A stretch of 64,000 nt of DNA from DATMER01 sp031390755 (GTDB lineage Bacteria; Acidobacteriota; Thermoanaerobaculia; Multivoradales; UBA5704). The position numbers and the translations under genes are program-made. The notes under the pieces were generated by a model. That model saw only the letters and a list, made by a program, of their open reading frames with translations, ran no database searches and was not told the DNA's origin. Positions 1 through 15,537 of this stretch are shown here, one piece after another. Within the stretch, counting starts at the first letter, position 1, and every line of letters begins with the position of its first letter. Location: the NCBI GenBank assembly GCA_031390755.1, contig JANMTS010000061.1:1-64000 (forward strand). The letters run 5' to 3'.

Positions 1-408
1 GGCGACGGCCAGACCACCAAGGTCGCCAACCAGATCATCGTGGCGCTGAACATTGCGGCGGTGGCTGAAGCACTGGTCTTCGCCAGCAAGTCCGGCGCCG
101 ACCCGGCCAAGGTGCGGCAGGCACTGATGGGCGGCTTTGCAGCCAGCCGCATCCTCGAAGTGCATGGTGAACGCATGATCAAGCGCACCTTCAACCCGGG
201 CTTTCGCATTGGGCTGCACCAGAAGGATTTGAACCTTGCGCTGCAGGGGGCCAAGGCGCTGGGTGTGAGCCTGCCGCAGACGGCCGGCGCGGCGCAGTTG
301 ATGCAGGCCTGCGCCGCGCAGGGCTGGGATCAACTGGACCATTCGGCACTGGTGAAAGCGCTGGAACTGATGGCCAACCACGCGGTGGCGCAAGCGCCAG
401 TGGGCTGA
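1..408 (+). CDS. 2-hydroxy-3-oxopropionate (tartronate semialdehyde) reductase, C-terminal fragment
   Basis: The gene enters from the left edge; only the last 135 residues are present and it ends at TGA 406-408. The sequence shows the C-terminal all-helical domain of the beta-hydroxyacid dehydrogenase family: KVANQIIVALNIAAVAEAL carries the conserved K..N of the active site, followed by the GFRIGLHQKDLNLAL segment typical of GarR/GlxR. These cytosolic NAD(P)H enzymes reduce tartronate semialdehyde to glycerate. The closest remembered sequences are from Burkholderiales such as Comamonadaceae, which fits neither the NRPS that begins within about 100 bp nor the rest of the window. I infer that this fragment belongs to another genome and was joined to the contig. 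The family is clear; the exact substrate is less so. Confidence 0.85.
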   Translation, partial: GDGQTTKVANQIIVALNIAAVAEALVFASKSGADPAKVRQALMGGFAASRILEVHGERMIKRTFNPGFRIGLHQKDLNLALQGAKALGVSLPQTAGAAQLMQACAAQGWDQLDHSALVKALELMANHAVAQAPVG

Positions 409-541
409 CACACCGCGCAGGGTTGGACGACAGCCGTCGCCGGCTGCGGGCGCGCTCAGCCGGGGCCGTTGGCGGGCCCGGGCCGCGCCCCTGCGGCTCG
501 GCGGGCACGACCATGTCCTGCTCCTGACTCTCCATCATGCC
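409..541. other. Probable chimeric junction with degraded condensation-domain sequence
   Basis: No intact gene lies here. In frame 2, from about 491 onward, the translation reads LRLGGHDHVLLLTLHHAVADGWS, which is the middle of a condensation domain with its HHxxxDG motif. Upstream, around 450-490, condensation-like fragments such as SRG and GPLA fall in different frames, implying at least one indel. Nothing separates this from the reductase stop codon at 408: there is no promoter, terminator or NRPS start. The junction therefore lies roughly between 409 and 460. Confidence 0.6.
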
Positions 542-3500
542 GTGGCCGACGGCTGGTCGTTCGGCCTCCTGGTGCGCGATCTTGGCGAGCTGTACGCGGA
601 GGGCGAGCCGAGCCTCCCGGCCCTGCCGGTGCAATACGCCGACTATGCCTACTGGCAGAGGCGGTGGCTTCAGGGCGAGGCGCTCGACGCGCAGCTGGCC
701 TACTGGCGCGAGCGGCTGCGCGGCCTGCGCGTCCTCGACCTGCCGACGGACCGTCCGCGTCCTCCGGTGCAGACGTTCCGCGGCGCGAGCCTCCCGGTGC
801 GCCTGCCGGCGCAGCTCTCGGAGACGATCGAAGGGTTCGCGAAGCGCCAGGGAGCGACCCCCTTCATGGTGCTGCTGGCGCTGTTCGATCTCCTGCTGGC
901 CCGGTATGCCGGCCAGGAGGACGTCGCGGTGGGCACGCCCATGGCCAACCGGGACCGCGCCGAGGTGCGGGGATCTCATTGGCCTGTTCCTGAACATGCT
1001 CGTGCTGCGCACCGACCTCTCGGGCGATCCGGGCTTCTCCGAGCTTCTGCGGCGGGCGCGGGAGACCGCCCTGGGCGCCTACACGCATGGCGACATCCCG
1101 TTCGAGAAGCTGGTGGAGGAGCTTCTGCCCGAGCGGGATCTCAGCCGCACCCCGCTCTTCCAGGTCATGCTCTCATTCCAGAACACCCCGATGCCCGAGC
1201 TTCGTCTGCCGGGCGTGACGGCGGAGCCTGTGCCGGCGTCGAGCGGAGTCGCCCGCTTCGACCTCACGCTGGCTCTGGAGCCGGGCGCGGACGGGGAGCT
1301 GACCGGGACGTTCGAGTACGCCACCGACCTCTTCGACGCGGCGACGGTCGAGCGCATGGCGCGCCACTTCGAGGTTCTCGCCGAGGCCGCCCTGGCCGAC
1401 CCCTTGCGGTCCGGATGGGATCTGCCGTTGCTCACCGCCGGGGAGCTCCGCCAGCTCACCGAATGGAACGACACGAGGCTCGACGTCTCAGGACCGACGA
1501 CGATCCACGGCCTGTTCGAGCGCCAGGCCGCGCTCACACCCGACGCCGTGGCGCTGGTGTTCGAAAGCCAGGCGTTGACCTATGGCGAGTTGGATCACTG
1601 GGCCAACCGGCTCGCGCAGCGGCTGCGGCGGCTGGGCGTCGGCCCCGAGTCGCGGGTCGGCCTCTACTCCGAGCGGTCCCTCGAAATGGTGGCCGGGCTG
1701 CTGGGCATTCTCAAGGCTGGCGCTGCCTACCTGCCGCTTGACCCCGCCTATCCGCGCGATCGCATCGCCACCGTTCTGGCCGATGCCGCGGTGACCGCCC
1801 TCGTCGTGCCGCCGGGAGCAGGGCCCGACCTGGCGCAACGCGTTCCCCGCGTGGCGCTGACCCGCGCCGGAGAGGATCTGGCCCAGGAGAGCCCGGAGCC
1901 TCCAAAGGGGGGAGCCCTTCCGGACAGTCCTGCGTACGTCATCTACACCTCGGGCTCGACCGGCCGTCCCAAGGGTGTCGTGATCCCGCACTCCAATGCC
2001 GTTCACTTCTTCGCCGGCATGGACCACAGCCTGGGAAGCGAGCCCGGCACCTTCCTGGCGCTGACCAGCATCGCCTTCGACATCTCGGTCCTGGAGCTGT
2101 TCTGGGCGCTGACCCGCGGCTTCCGGGTGGTGCTCCAGCGCAACGAGGTCGAGGCGCTGTACGCAGCCGCTCCTCTTCCAGGGGCCGCCTCCGGCACGAG
2201 CGAGCGCCCGATCGATCTGAGCCTGTTCTACTTCGCCGACGAGGGCGGGGGCGGCGACCGCTACCGCCTGCTGATCGAAGGGGCGAAGTTCGCCGACCGC
2301 CACGGCTTTGCCGCGGTTTGGACGCCGGAGCGGCACTTTCACGCCTTCGGCGGCCTCTACCCTAATCCCGCCGTGACCAGCGCCGCCATCGCCGCCGTGA
2401 CCGAGCGCATCGCGATCCGCGCCGGCAGCGTCGTCGTCCCCCTGCACAGCCCGCTTCGCGTCGCCGAGGAGTGGGCGGTCGTCGACAACATCTCGCGCGG
2501 CCGGGTGGCGATCTCGTTCGCCTCGGGCTGGCACGCCCGCGACTTCGCCATCGCTCCGCAGAGCTTCCGGCGCCGCAAGGAGCTGATGCTCGAATCGATC
2601 GACACCGTCCGCCGTCTGTGGCGGGGCGAGAGCGTGCGCGTGCTCGACGGCGAGGATCGCGAGATCGAGGTCGAGATTCACCCGCGGCCGATCCAGCCCG
2701 AGCTGCCGGTCTGGCTTACCGCCGCGGCCAACCCGGAGACGTTCGAGATGGCGGGGAGGCTCGGCGCCAACGTGCTGACCCACCTCCTGAGCCAGACCGA
2801 GGACGAGCTGAAGCAGAAGATCGACCTCTACCGGCGGACGTGGCGAGAGGCGGGGCACTCCGGCGAGGGCCACGTCACGCTGATGCTGCACACCTTCGTC
2901 GGCACCGAGCCCGAGGCGGTGCGCGAAACCGTGCGCGAACCGCTGCGCAACTACTTCCGCAGCTCGGTCGACCTGCTGCGCGGCATGGCGGCGGGCCTGG
3001 GCATGGACGCCGGCGACCTCCGGCCCGGCGAGCTGGACCTGCTTCTGGACCGCGCGGTGGAGCGCTACTCCGAATCCAGCGGACTGTTCGGAACCCCCGC
3101 CGCCTGCCTGCGGACCCTGGACCGGATGCGCGCGCTCGGCGCCGACGAGATCGGCTGCCTGATCGACTTCGGGGTCGACACCGACGAGGTTCTCGCCTCC
3201 CTGCGGCACCTGGACGACGTGCGCCGGACGAGCGCGCTCCCCGCGGCCGAGCGCGACACCTCCGTGGCGGCCCAGATTCTGCGCCACGGCGTCACGCATC
3301 TCCAGTGCACGCCCTCGCTCGCCCGCATGCTGGTCTCGGACGCCCGCACCGCGGCGGCGCTCGGCTCGGTGCGGACGCTGCTGCTCGGCGGCGAGGCGTT
3401 TCCCGCGCCGCTCGCCGAAGAGCTTGCCCAGGTGACAGGCGCCCGGATCGTCAACATGTACGGGCCGACCGAAACTACGGTCTGGTCCACCACCCATCCG

Positions 3501-5354
3501 GTGCGCCCGGGGGAGTCGCCCATCCCGATCGGCCGTCCGATCGCCAACACCGAGGTCCACGTGCTCGACGACCGGTTCTGGCCGGTCCCCCTCGGCGTCG
3601 CGGGCGAGCTGTGCATCGGCGGCATGGGAGTCTCCAGAGGCTACCTCGACCGCCCCGACCTCACCGCCGAGCGGTTCATTCCGGATGGCTTGGGAGCACG
3701 ACTCGGGGGGCGCGTCTACCGCACCGGCGACCGGGTGCGCCGCAAGCCGGACGGCAACCTGGAGTTTCTCGGCCGCCTCGACCATCAGGTCAAGGTCCGC
3801 GGCTACCGCATCGAGCTGGGCGAGGTCGAGGCCGTGCTCGGCGAGCATCCGGGAGTCCGCGAGGCCGTGGTCGTGGCCCGCGAGGACGAGCCGGGCGACA
3901 CCTACCTGGCGGCGTACGCCGTGCCCGCGGCGGGCGGCGGAGGGCTGCGGCTCGCGGTTGACTCCGCGCGGCAGGAGGAGCTGCTCGCGGGACGATCCCG
4001 GTTCGTGCTGCCGAACGGCCTCGTCGTCGCCCACCTGGGCGACCTCCACACCCGCGCCGGCTACACCGAGATCTTCGAGGACAACACCTACCTGCGGCAC
4101 GGCGTGACGCTGGAGGACGGCGACTGCGTGTTCGACGTCGGTGCGAACATCGGCTTCTTCACGCTGTTCGTCCACCAGCGCTGCCGCCCCTCGGCGGTCT
4201 TTTCGTTCGAGCCGATCCCGGCCACCTTCGACGCCCTGCGCACCAACGTCGAGCTCTACGGCCTCAAGGCCACGCCGATCAACTGCGGCGTCGGCGACAA
4301 GCCGGGCACCGTCGAGTTCACCTTCTATCCCGGCATGGACGGCCTGTCCGGCCGGTACGCCGATGTCGAGCGCGACCGCGAGATCACCCGCGCTGTGATC
4401 CTCGACGGCCTGCGCCAGCGCGGCGAGGCGACGACGTTCTCCTCTGGCGAGCTGGAAGAGATGCTCGACCGCCAGTTCCGGGCCGAGCGCTATCTCTGCG
4501 AGCTGAGGACCGTCTCCGACCTCATCCGCGAGCACGGAGTCGAGCGGATCGACCTGCTCAAGATCGATGTCGAGCGTGCCGAGGTCGACGTGCTCGCCGG
4601 CATCCAGGACGAGGACTGGGAGCGGATCCGCCAACTCGTGCTGGAGGTGGACACCCGGGAGAACCTGGAGGCGATCCTCCGGCTCCTCGGCGAGAAGGGC
4701 TACGACACCGTCGCGGAGGATCTCGTCACCGTCGCCCCGGCGGAAGGCATCTCGGCGGTCGAGGTCTCGATGGTCTACGCCGTGCGGCGCGGCCAGGGGA
4801 GGCCCGTGCCGGTTGAAGCGAACCCCGTCGGCCTGCGCGCGTTCCTGCGCGAGCGCCTGCCGGACGCCATGGTCCCCGCGACCATCACGATGCTCGACGC
4901 GCTGCCGCTCACGCCCAACGGCAAGGTGGACCGCCGCGCGCTGCCCCTTCCGGGAGCCGGAGGCCGGCGGACTGCGACCGTGGCCTACCAGGAGCCGGCG
5001 TCCGAGGCGGAGCAGCGGATCACCGCCATCTGGCGCGAGCTGCTCCCGGCGGACCGGATCGGCGTCCACGACAACTTCTTCGAGGTCGGCGGGAACTCGC
5101 TGCTGCTGGTGCGCGTCCACAACCGGCTCCAGGAGGAGTTTGGCCGCGAGATCCCGGTGCTGGAGCTGTTCCGCAATCCGACCGTCGCCGCCCTGGCCGC
5201 CTACCTGGCCGGCGAGGCCGAGGCGCGGCCGTCCGGTCTCGACGAGGTGAAGAGCCGCGCGGAGAAGCAGGCCCAGGCGATCCAGCGCTCGTCCACCCGC
5301 GACCGGCAGCGGGAATTCATGCGCCGCAAGCGCGAGGAGGGGAACGATGTCTGA
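537..5354 (+). CDS. NRPS: C(fragment, frameshifted)-A interrupted by luciferase-like monooxygenase and FkbM methyltransferase-PCP
   Basis: The left part is truncated, and the true reading frame up to about 970 is the neighbouring one starting at 542. An extra G near 967-972 moves the condensation domain into this frame at residue 146 (DLIGLFLNMLVLRTDL). The A domain runs from about residue 314. Core A3 (TSGSTGRPKG) and A4 (AFDISV) are followed by a luciferase-like FMN monooxygenase domain (about 557-895), then A5 (NMYGPTETT) to A8 (RGYRIELGEVE). An FkbM-type methyltransferase (about 1141-1417, motif VFDVGANIG) follows, then A10 (NGKVDRRALP). A PCP with GGNSLL ends the protein. The specificity positions read D-I-L-Q-L-G-M-V-W, close to the glycine code. 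The monooxygenase insertion between A4 and A5 is also known in myxothiazol MtaG. I infer a glycine unit that is alpha-hydroxylated and then O-methylated. The stop overlaps the next gene by 8 bp. Confidence 0.85.
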   Translation: MPWPTAGRSASWCAILASCTRRASRASRPCRCNTPTMPTGRGGGFRARRSTRSWPTGASGCAACASSTCRRTVRVLRCRRSAARASRCACRRSSRRRSKGSRSARERPPSWCCWRCSISCWPGMPARRTSRWARPWPTGTAPRCGDLIGLFLNMLVLRTDLSGDPGFSELLRRARETALGAYTHGDIPFEKLVEELLPERDLSRTPLFQVMLSFQNTPMPELRLPGVTAEPVPASSGVARFDLTLALEPGADGELTGTFEYATDLFDAATVERMARHFEVLAEAALADPLRSGWDLPLLTAGELRQLTEWNDTRLDVSGPTTIHGLFERQAALTPDAVALVFESQALTYGELDHWANRLAQRLRRLGVGPESRVGLYSERSLEMVAGLLGILKAGAAYLPLDPAYPRDRIATVLADAAVTALVVPPGAGPDLAQRVPRVALTRAGEDLAQESPEPPKGGALPDSPAYVIYTSGSTGRPKGVVIPHSNAVHFFAGMDHSLGSEPGTFLALTSIAFDISVLELFWALTRGFRVVLQRNEVEALYAAAPLPGAASGTSERPIDLSLFYFADEGGGGDRYRLLIEGAKFADRHGFAAVWTPERHFHAFGGLYPNPAVTSAAIAAVTERIAIRAGSVVVPLHSPLRVAEEWAVVDNISRGRVAISFASGWHARDFAIAPQSFRRRKELMLESIDTVRRLWRGESVRVLDGEDREIEVEIHPRPIQPELPVWLTAAANPETFEMAGRLGANVLTHLLSQTEDELKQKIDLYRRTWREAGHSGEGHVTLMLHTFVGTEPEAVRETVREPLRNYFRSSVDLLRGMAAGLGMDAGDLRPGELDLLLDRAVERYSESSGLFGTPAACLRTLDRMRALGADEIGCLIDFGVDTDEVLASLRHLDDVRRTSALPAAERDTSVAAQILRHGVTHLQCTPSLARMLVSDARTAAALGSVRTLLLGGEAFPAPLAEELAQVTGARIVNMYGPTETTVWSTTHPVRPGESPIPIGRPIANTEVHVLDDRFWPVPLGVAGELCIGGMGVSRGYLDRPDLTAERFIPDGLGARLGGRVYRTGDRVRRKPDGNLEFLGRLDHQVKVRGYRIELGEVEAVLGEHPGVREAVVVAREDEPGDTYLAAYAVPAAGGGGLRLAVDSARQEELLAGRSRFVLPNGLVVAHLGDLHTRAGYTEIFEDNTYLRHGVTLEDGDCVFDVGANIGFFTLFVHQRCRPSAVFSFEPIPATFDALRTNVELYGLKATPINCGVGDKPGTVEFTFYPGMDGLSGRYADVERDREITRAVILDGLRQRGEATTFSSGELEEMLDRQFRAERYLCELRTVSDLIREHGVERIDLLKIDVERAEVDVLAGIQDEDWERIRQLVLEVDTRENLEAILRLLGEKGYDTVAEDLVTVAPAEGISAVEVSMVYAVRRGQGRPVPVEANPVGLRAFLRERLPDAMVPATITMLDALPLTPNGKVDRRALPLPGAGGRRTATVAYQEPASEAEQRITAIWRELLPADRIGVHDNFFEVGGNSLLLVRVHNRLQEEFGREIPVLELFRNPTVAALAAYLAGEAEARPSGLDEVKSRAEKQAQAIQRSSTRDRQREFMRRKREEGNDV

Positions 5355-6280
5355 ACCCGCCCAGGACGCTCGGCCCCGGACCGCCGGCGCGCAATCGCTG
5401 GTACTGCCCAACGGGATGAGCATCGTCTGCCAGACGCGGACCGAGGCGCGCTTCCTCTACGAGGACATCTTCGAGAAGGAGATCTACTGCCGGCGCGGCG
5501 TGTCGCTCGCGGGGGTCGACTGCGTCTTCGACGTCGGCGCGAACATCGGCCTGTTCACGCTCTTCGTGAGCCGCCGCCGCCCGTCGGCAAGAATCTTTTC
5601 CTTCGAGCCGGCGCCGCCGATCTTCAGGATCCTGAGCGCGAACACCGGAGACCTCGCGAACGTGAAGCGGTTCAACTGCGGCATCTCCAACCGCCGCGGA
5701 ACGGCCGAGCTGACGTTCTACGCCAACAGCTCGGGCATGTCGTCGTTCTATGGCGACCTGGAAGAGGAGCGGGAGGCGCTCAAGGCCATCATGGCCAACC
5801 AGCTCCGCAAGGGCATGGAAGGCATGGACGAGGTCATGCGCCATGCCGACGACCTGCTCGACGAGCGCTTCCGCTCCGAGACGATCGTCTGCGAGCTGCG
5901 CACCCTTTCGGACGTGATCCGGGAGGAGGGCGTCGAGCGCATCGACCTGCTCAAGATCGACGTCCAGAAGAGCGAGGCCGACGTGCTCGCCGGCATCGAG
6001 GACGGCGACTGGGGCAAGATCCGGCAGATCGTCATCGAGGTCCACGACATCGAAGGCCGCCTGGAGCAGCTGACCCGGCTGCTCGCCGACCGCGGGTTCC
6101 AGGTCGATTCCGAACAGGACGACCATTACGAGACGTCGGCCCTGACCAACGTCTTTGCCGTCCGCCCTGGCATGGCGCAGGCGGAGCCCACGGACGGACC
6201 GCGGATGCCCGGGGTGCGCGACCGCATGGCCCGGCTGCGTCAGGCCGTTGCACAACAGAACAGCAGCACTGGAGGACAGG

Positions 6281-6288
<8 letters not shown>
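5347..6288 (+). CDS. Stand-alone FkbM-family SAM-dependent methyltransferase
   Basis: This 313-residue cytosolic methyltransferase probably methylates a hydroxyl on the assembly-line product. Motif I is visible as VFDVGANIGLFTLFV near residue 60, and the acidic FkbM signature IDLLKIDVQKSEADVLAGI lies near 200. It is clearly paralogous along its whole length to the methyltransferase embedded in the upstream NRPS A domain; both begin with a (V)LPNG segment and share the CELRT..SD.IRE block. It overlaps the upstream NRPS by 8 bp and the downstream PKS by 8 bp, so it is translationally coupled in the operon. The charged C-terminal tail (about residues 275-313) resembles a docking or linker segment. 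The family is secure; the target hydroxyl is unknown. Confidence 0.88.
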
Positions 6289-11883
<5,595 letters not shown>

Positions 11884-11887
<4 letters not shown>

Positions 11888-14800
11888 CCGATCTGAGCAA
11901 GATGATCGCAGGCCTTTCGCCGGAGCAGTTGCAACTGCTGCAGGCGCGCCTCGAACAGAAAGCTCAGCAGGATGGGCTCAACCCGTCGAAAGGGATCGTG
12001 CCCCGTGGACGCGAGACGGACCGGTTTCCTGCGGCGCCGGCTCAGCAGCGCTTCTGGCTTCTCGATCAACTCCGGCCGGGGACGCCGGATTACAACATCC
12101 CCGTTGCCGCCCGTCTGCTCGGGCCGCTCGACATCGGCGCCCTGGAGAGGAGCTTTGATGCCCTTCTGGAGCATCACGAGGTGCTGCGAACCGTCTTCAC
12201 GGCGGAGAACGGGGTTCCCGTCCAGGTGGTTCGAGGAGGGCGGCGGAGCACTGCGGCGCGGATCGACCTGAGAGGCCTTCCCGTCGAGGAACGGAGTCGG
12301 GAAGCCCGCCAGCGTGCCCAGGGCGAGGCTCTCACTCCGTTCGATCTCGTGCGCGGACCTCTCGTGCGCGTCACCTTGCTGATGCTCAGCGCCGAAGAGC
12401 ACATTGCTCTCGTCACTCTGCATCACATCGTGGCCGACCGTTGGTCGGTGAGCATCTTCTTTCGCGATCTCATGGCGCTCTATGAGGCCTTCCACTCTGG
12501 CCGGCCGCCGGCTCTCCCACCGCTGCGGATCCAGTACGCAGACTATGCCTGCTGGGCTCGGGAGCAGCTTGAACGGGAGAAGGGGGGACTGCGGGATCAA
12601 CTCGACTACTGGCAACGGCAGCTCTCGGGCGCCCCGCCGAGTCTGGGCCTGCCGACCGACCGGCCGCGGCGCGCCGTTTCCGCGCACGCAGCCGTCCGTC
12701 TGGAGCATCGACCGATCACGATTCCGCTCCCCCTCGCATCCCGTCTGCGGCAGGTCGGCCAGAGCCGTGAGGCAAGCCTCTCGATGGTCCTGGTCGCCGC
12801 CTTCAAAGCCTTGCTCCACCGTTTCGCCCAACGCGACGACCTCGTGATCGGCTCGCCCGTGGCGAACCGCAACCGTGCCGATCTGCAGCAGATGATCGGC
12901 TATTTTGCCAACGACCTCGTGCTGCGGAGCGATCTGGCCGGAGATCCGGCCTTCTCCGAAGTCGTCTCGCGCGTGCGCCGCGTCATGCTCGACGCGGCCG
13001 AGCATCCCGATGTTTCTTTCGAAAAGCTGGTCGAGGTGGTGCAGCCCGAGCGCGAGCCCGGCTTGCCTCCGCTCGTCCAGGTCTTCTTCGTCCTGGAGAA
13101 CGTGCCGGCGTCGGCCGGCGAGATTTCGGGCTTGACGGTGGAGATGCTGGATGTCGAGAGGCCGGCCGGTCAGTTCGATCTGCTGGTCTACATGACCGAG
13201 AGCGAGGAGGGATGCCGCGGCTCGTTGTTCGCCAACGGGGATCTTTTCGACTCCTCCACGGTGGATGCGCTCGGCGAATCGTTCCTGGCCATTCTGGAAC
13301 GCGTCGCGTCCGATCCGGATCTACCCATTTCCGGCCTGCCTCTCGCCCGGCAGCTCGAAGCGTTGGGCGAAGCCGCGCGACTGCGCGACCGGCGACAGAC
13401 GATCGCCGTCGCGGCGACGTTCACGGCCGATCTGCTGGAGGAAGGTCTCGCCTTCTGGATGGACGAGTTGGAAGTCCCGGCGCGCGTCGCCTTCGCTCCG
13501 TACAACCAGGTCTTCCAGCAGCTCCTCGATCCCTTCAGCCTGTTCGGCTCGAACGATTTCGGCGTCAACGTGGCGCTCGTTCGATTCGCGGATTGGGAGC
13601 GCTACGGGGGTGGGGTCGATGCCGGAGAGCGCCTGCGAAAGGATCTCGACGACTTCGTGCTGGCCCTTCGCTCGGCAGCGGAACGGTCGTCCACCCCCTT
13701 GCTGGTGATGATCTGTCCGACGGCACCAGGGCCGCGGGATTCCCTCCATGCAGAGTTGGAGGCCCTGCTCCTGGCGGCGGCCGGCACGTTGCCCGGAGTC
13801 TCCTTCGTGCCTTCGGACGTGATCCTCCGGCTCTATCCGGTCGCTGCGGCCTTCGATCCGCACACCGATGAGATCGGGCATGTGCCCTACCGCCCCGCAT
13901 TCTTCGCCGGCCTCGCGACCTTGATCGCAAGGAACATCCACGCCCTGCGTGGGCCGTCGGTGAAGGTGATCGCCGTCGACTGCGACAACACGCTCTGGAG
14001 CGGAGTCTGCGCCGAGGACGGGCCGCACGGAGTCACCTTCGGCGAGCCCCATCTGGAGTTGCAGCGCTTCCTGGTAAAGAAGCACGACGAGGGCACGCTG
14101 ATCTGTCTTTGCAGCAAGAACCGCGAAGACGACGTCCTGGAGGTGTTTGCAGGGCGAGCCGAAATGCCCTTGCGCCTTTCGCATGTGGTGGCCCACCGCA
14201 TCGGTTGGGAGCGGAAGTCCGACAGTCTGCGCTCGCTCGCCGCCGAGTTGGGCCTGGGGCTCGCCTCCTTTGCCCTGCTGGACGACAGCCCCGTGGAGCG
14301 TGCCGAGGTCCGGGCGCATGCGGCGGAGATCCTGGTGCCGGAGCTGCCGGAGGACGTGCGGTTGTGGCCCCGCTTTCTCGAGCACTTCTGGGCGTTCGAC
14401 CGTCTCGATGTCACGGCCGAAGATCGCGGCCGGAGCGCCCTCTATCGGCAGAACCGGCAGCGCGAGCAGTTCCGCGCGCAGTCCCTCACGTTCGCCGAGT
14501 TCCTGGAAAGTCTGGAGCTCACGATCGAGATCGGAGCTCCAGATCCGTCCGATCTGCCGCGCCTGGCGCAACTGACCCAGCGAACCAATCAGTTCAATGC
14601 GACCACTGTCCGTCGGTCCGAGGCCGAGCTCGCGGATCTTCTGCGGCGCGGAGAGATCGAGGCGCGGGCCGTGCGGGTGAACGACCGCTTCGGCGACTAC
14701 GGGCTGGTGGGGGCGTTGTTCTATCGCGTCAGGATGGATCGCCTTGAGGTGGACACGCTTCTGCTGAGCTGCCGTGTCCTGGGCAAGGGTGTGGAGCACC

Positions 14801-15537
14801 GGATGCTCGCCCATCTCGGCGCTCTCGCTCGGGATCGAGACATCGCCACGGTGAGCGTTCCCTTTGTCGCCACCCCCCGCAACCGCCCGGTCCTCGACTT
14901 TCTGGAGTCCGTCGGCGGCAGCCGGGAGCTCACCGAAGACGGCAGTATCTACCAGGTTCCGGCAGGGCTGGCAGCCTTGCTCTCCTTCAGGCCGGACGCG
15001 ATGCCGGGGGTTGAGGACTCCAAGACCGCTCCGGTTCCGGAGGCGACGGTCGATCGGCGTGTCGTGGGTGAGCGGCTGACCCGGATCGCCGTTTCGCTCT
15101 CGGAGCCTCAGGCAGTGCTGGACGCCGTGGCCGAACGCAACCGGCGCAGCCGCGGAGCCCACGCCGGTGAATTCGTGCCACCGTCCACTCCGATCGAAGA
15201 GATGGTGGCCGAGATCTGGCAGGAGCTGCTCGGGATCGAGCGAGCCGGTGCCAACGACAGCTTCTTCCGCCTCGGCGGTCACTCCCTGCTCGGGACCGTG
15301 CTGATGTCGCGCATCCGCGACGCCTTCGAGGTCGAGCTGCCGCTCTACGCCCTGTTCGAGGCGCCGACGGTCGCGGGTCTCTCCGAGAGGATCGAGGAGG
15401 AGCTGATTCGAAGCGCCGACGCAGGCGACCTCGACGCCGGCCTGACCGAGCTCGCGGAGCTTTCCGACGAAGAGATCCAGGCGCTCCTCGCCCGGGAGGC
15501 GGGGGAGGCGAGTGCGCTCAAGGGACGGTCGCTATGA
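11884..15537 (+). CDS. NRPS-like module C-FkbH-PCP
   Basis: The start ATG overlaps the PKS stop (ATGA), giving 1217 residues. The N-terminus is a short helical segment (SPEQLQLLQARLEQK) of the docking type, then a condensation domain (about 45-480) with LHHIVADRWS. Where an adenylation domain would be expected there is a full FkbH domain (about 505-1035). It has an N-terminal lobe, then the HAD phosphatase motif VDCDNTLWSGV (Asp699 and Asp701), then a GNAT-like end. A PCP follows with Ser1134 in LGGHSLLG. FkbH proteins take 1,3-bisphosphoglycerate, dephosphorylate it and load glyceryl onto a carrier protein. I infer that this module inserts a glycerate unit, with the C domain possibly forming an ester; glycerate loading by an FkbH domain is recalled for the vioprolide assembly line. 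No hydroxyacyl or aminomethoxymalonyl tailoring genes are seen nearby. Confidence 0.9.

Noticed and set aside
409..541. A natural operon start for the NRPS
   Set aside because: No start codon, ribosome site or N-terminal C-domain sequence is present; the protein begins in the middle of a domain.
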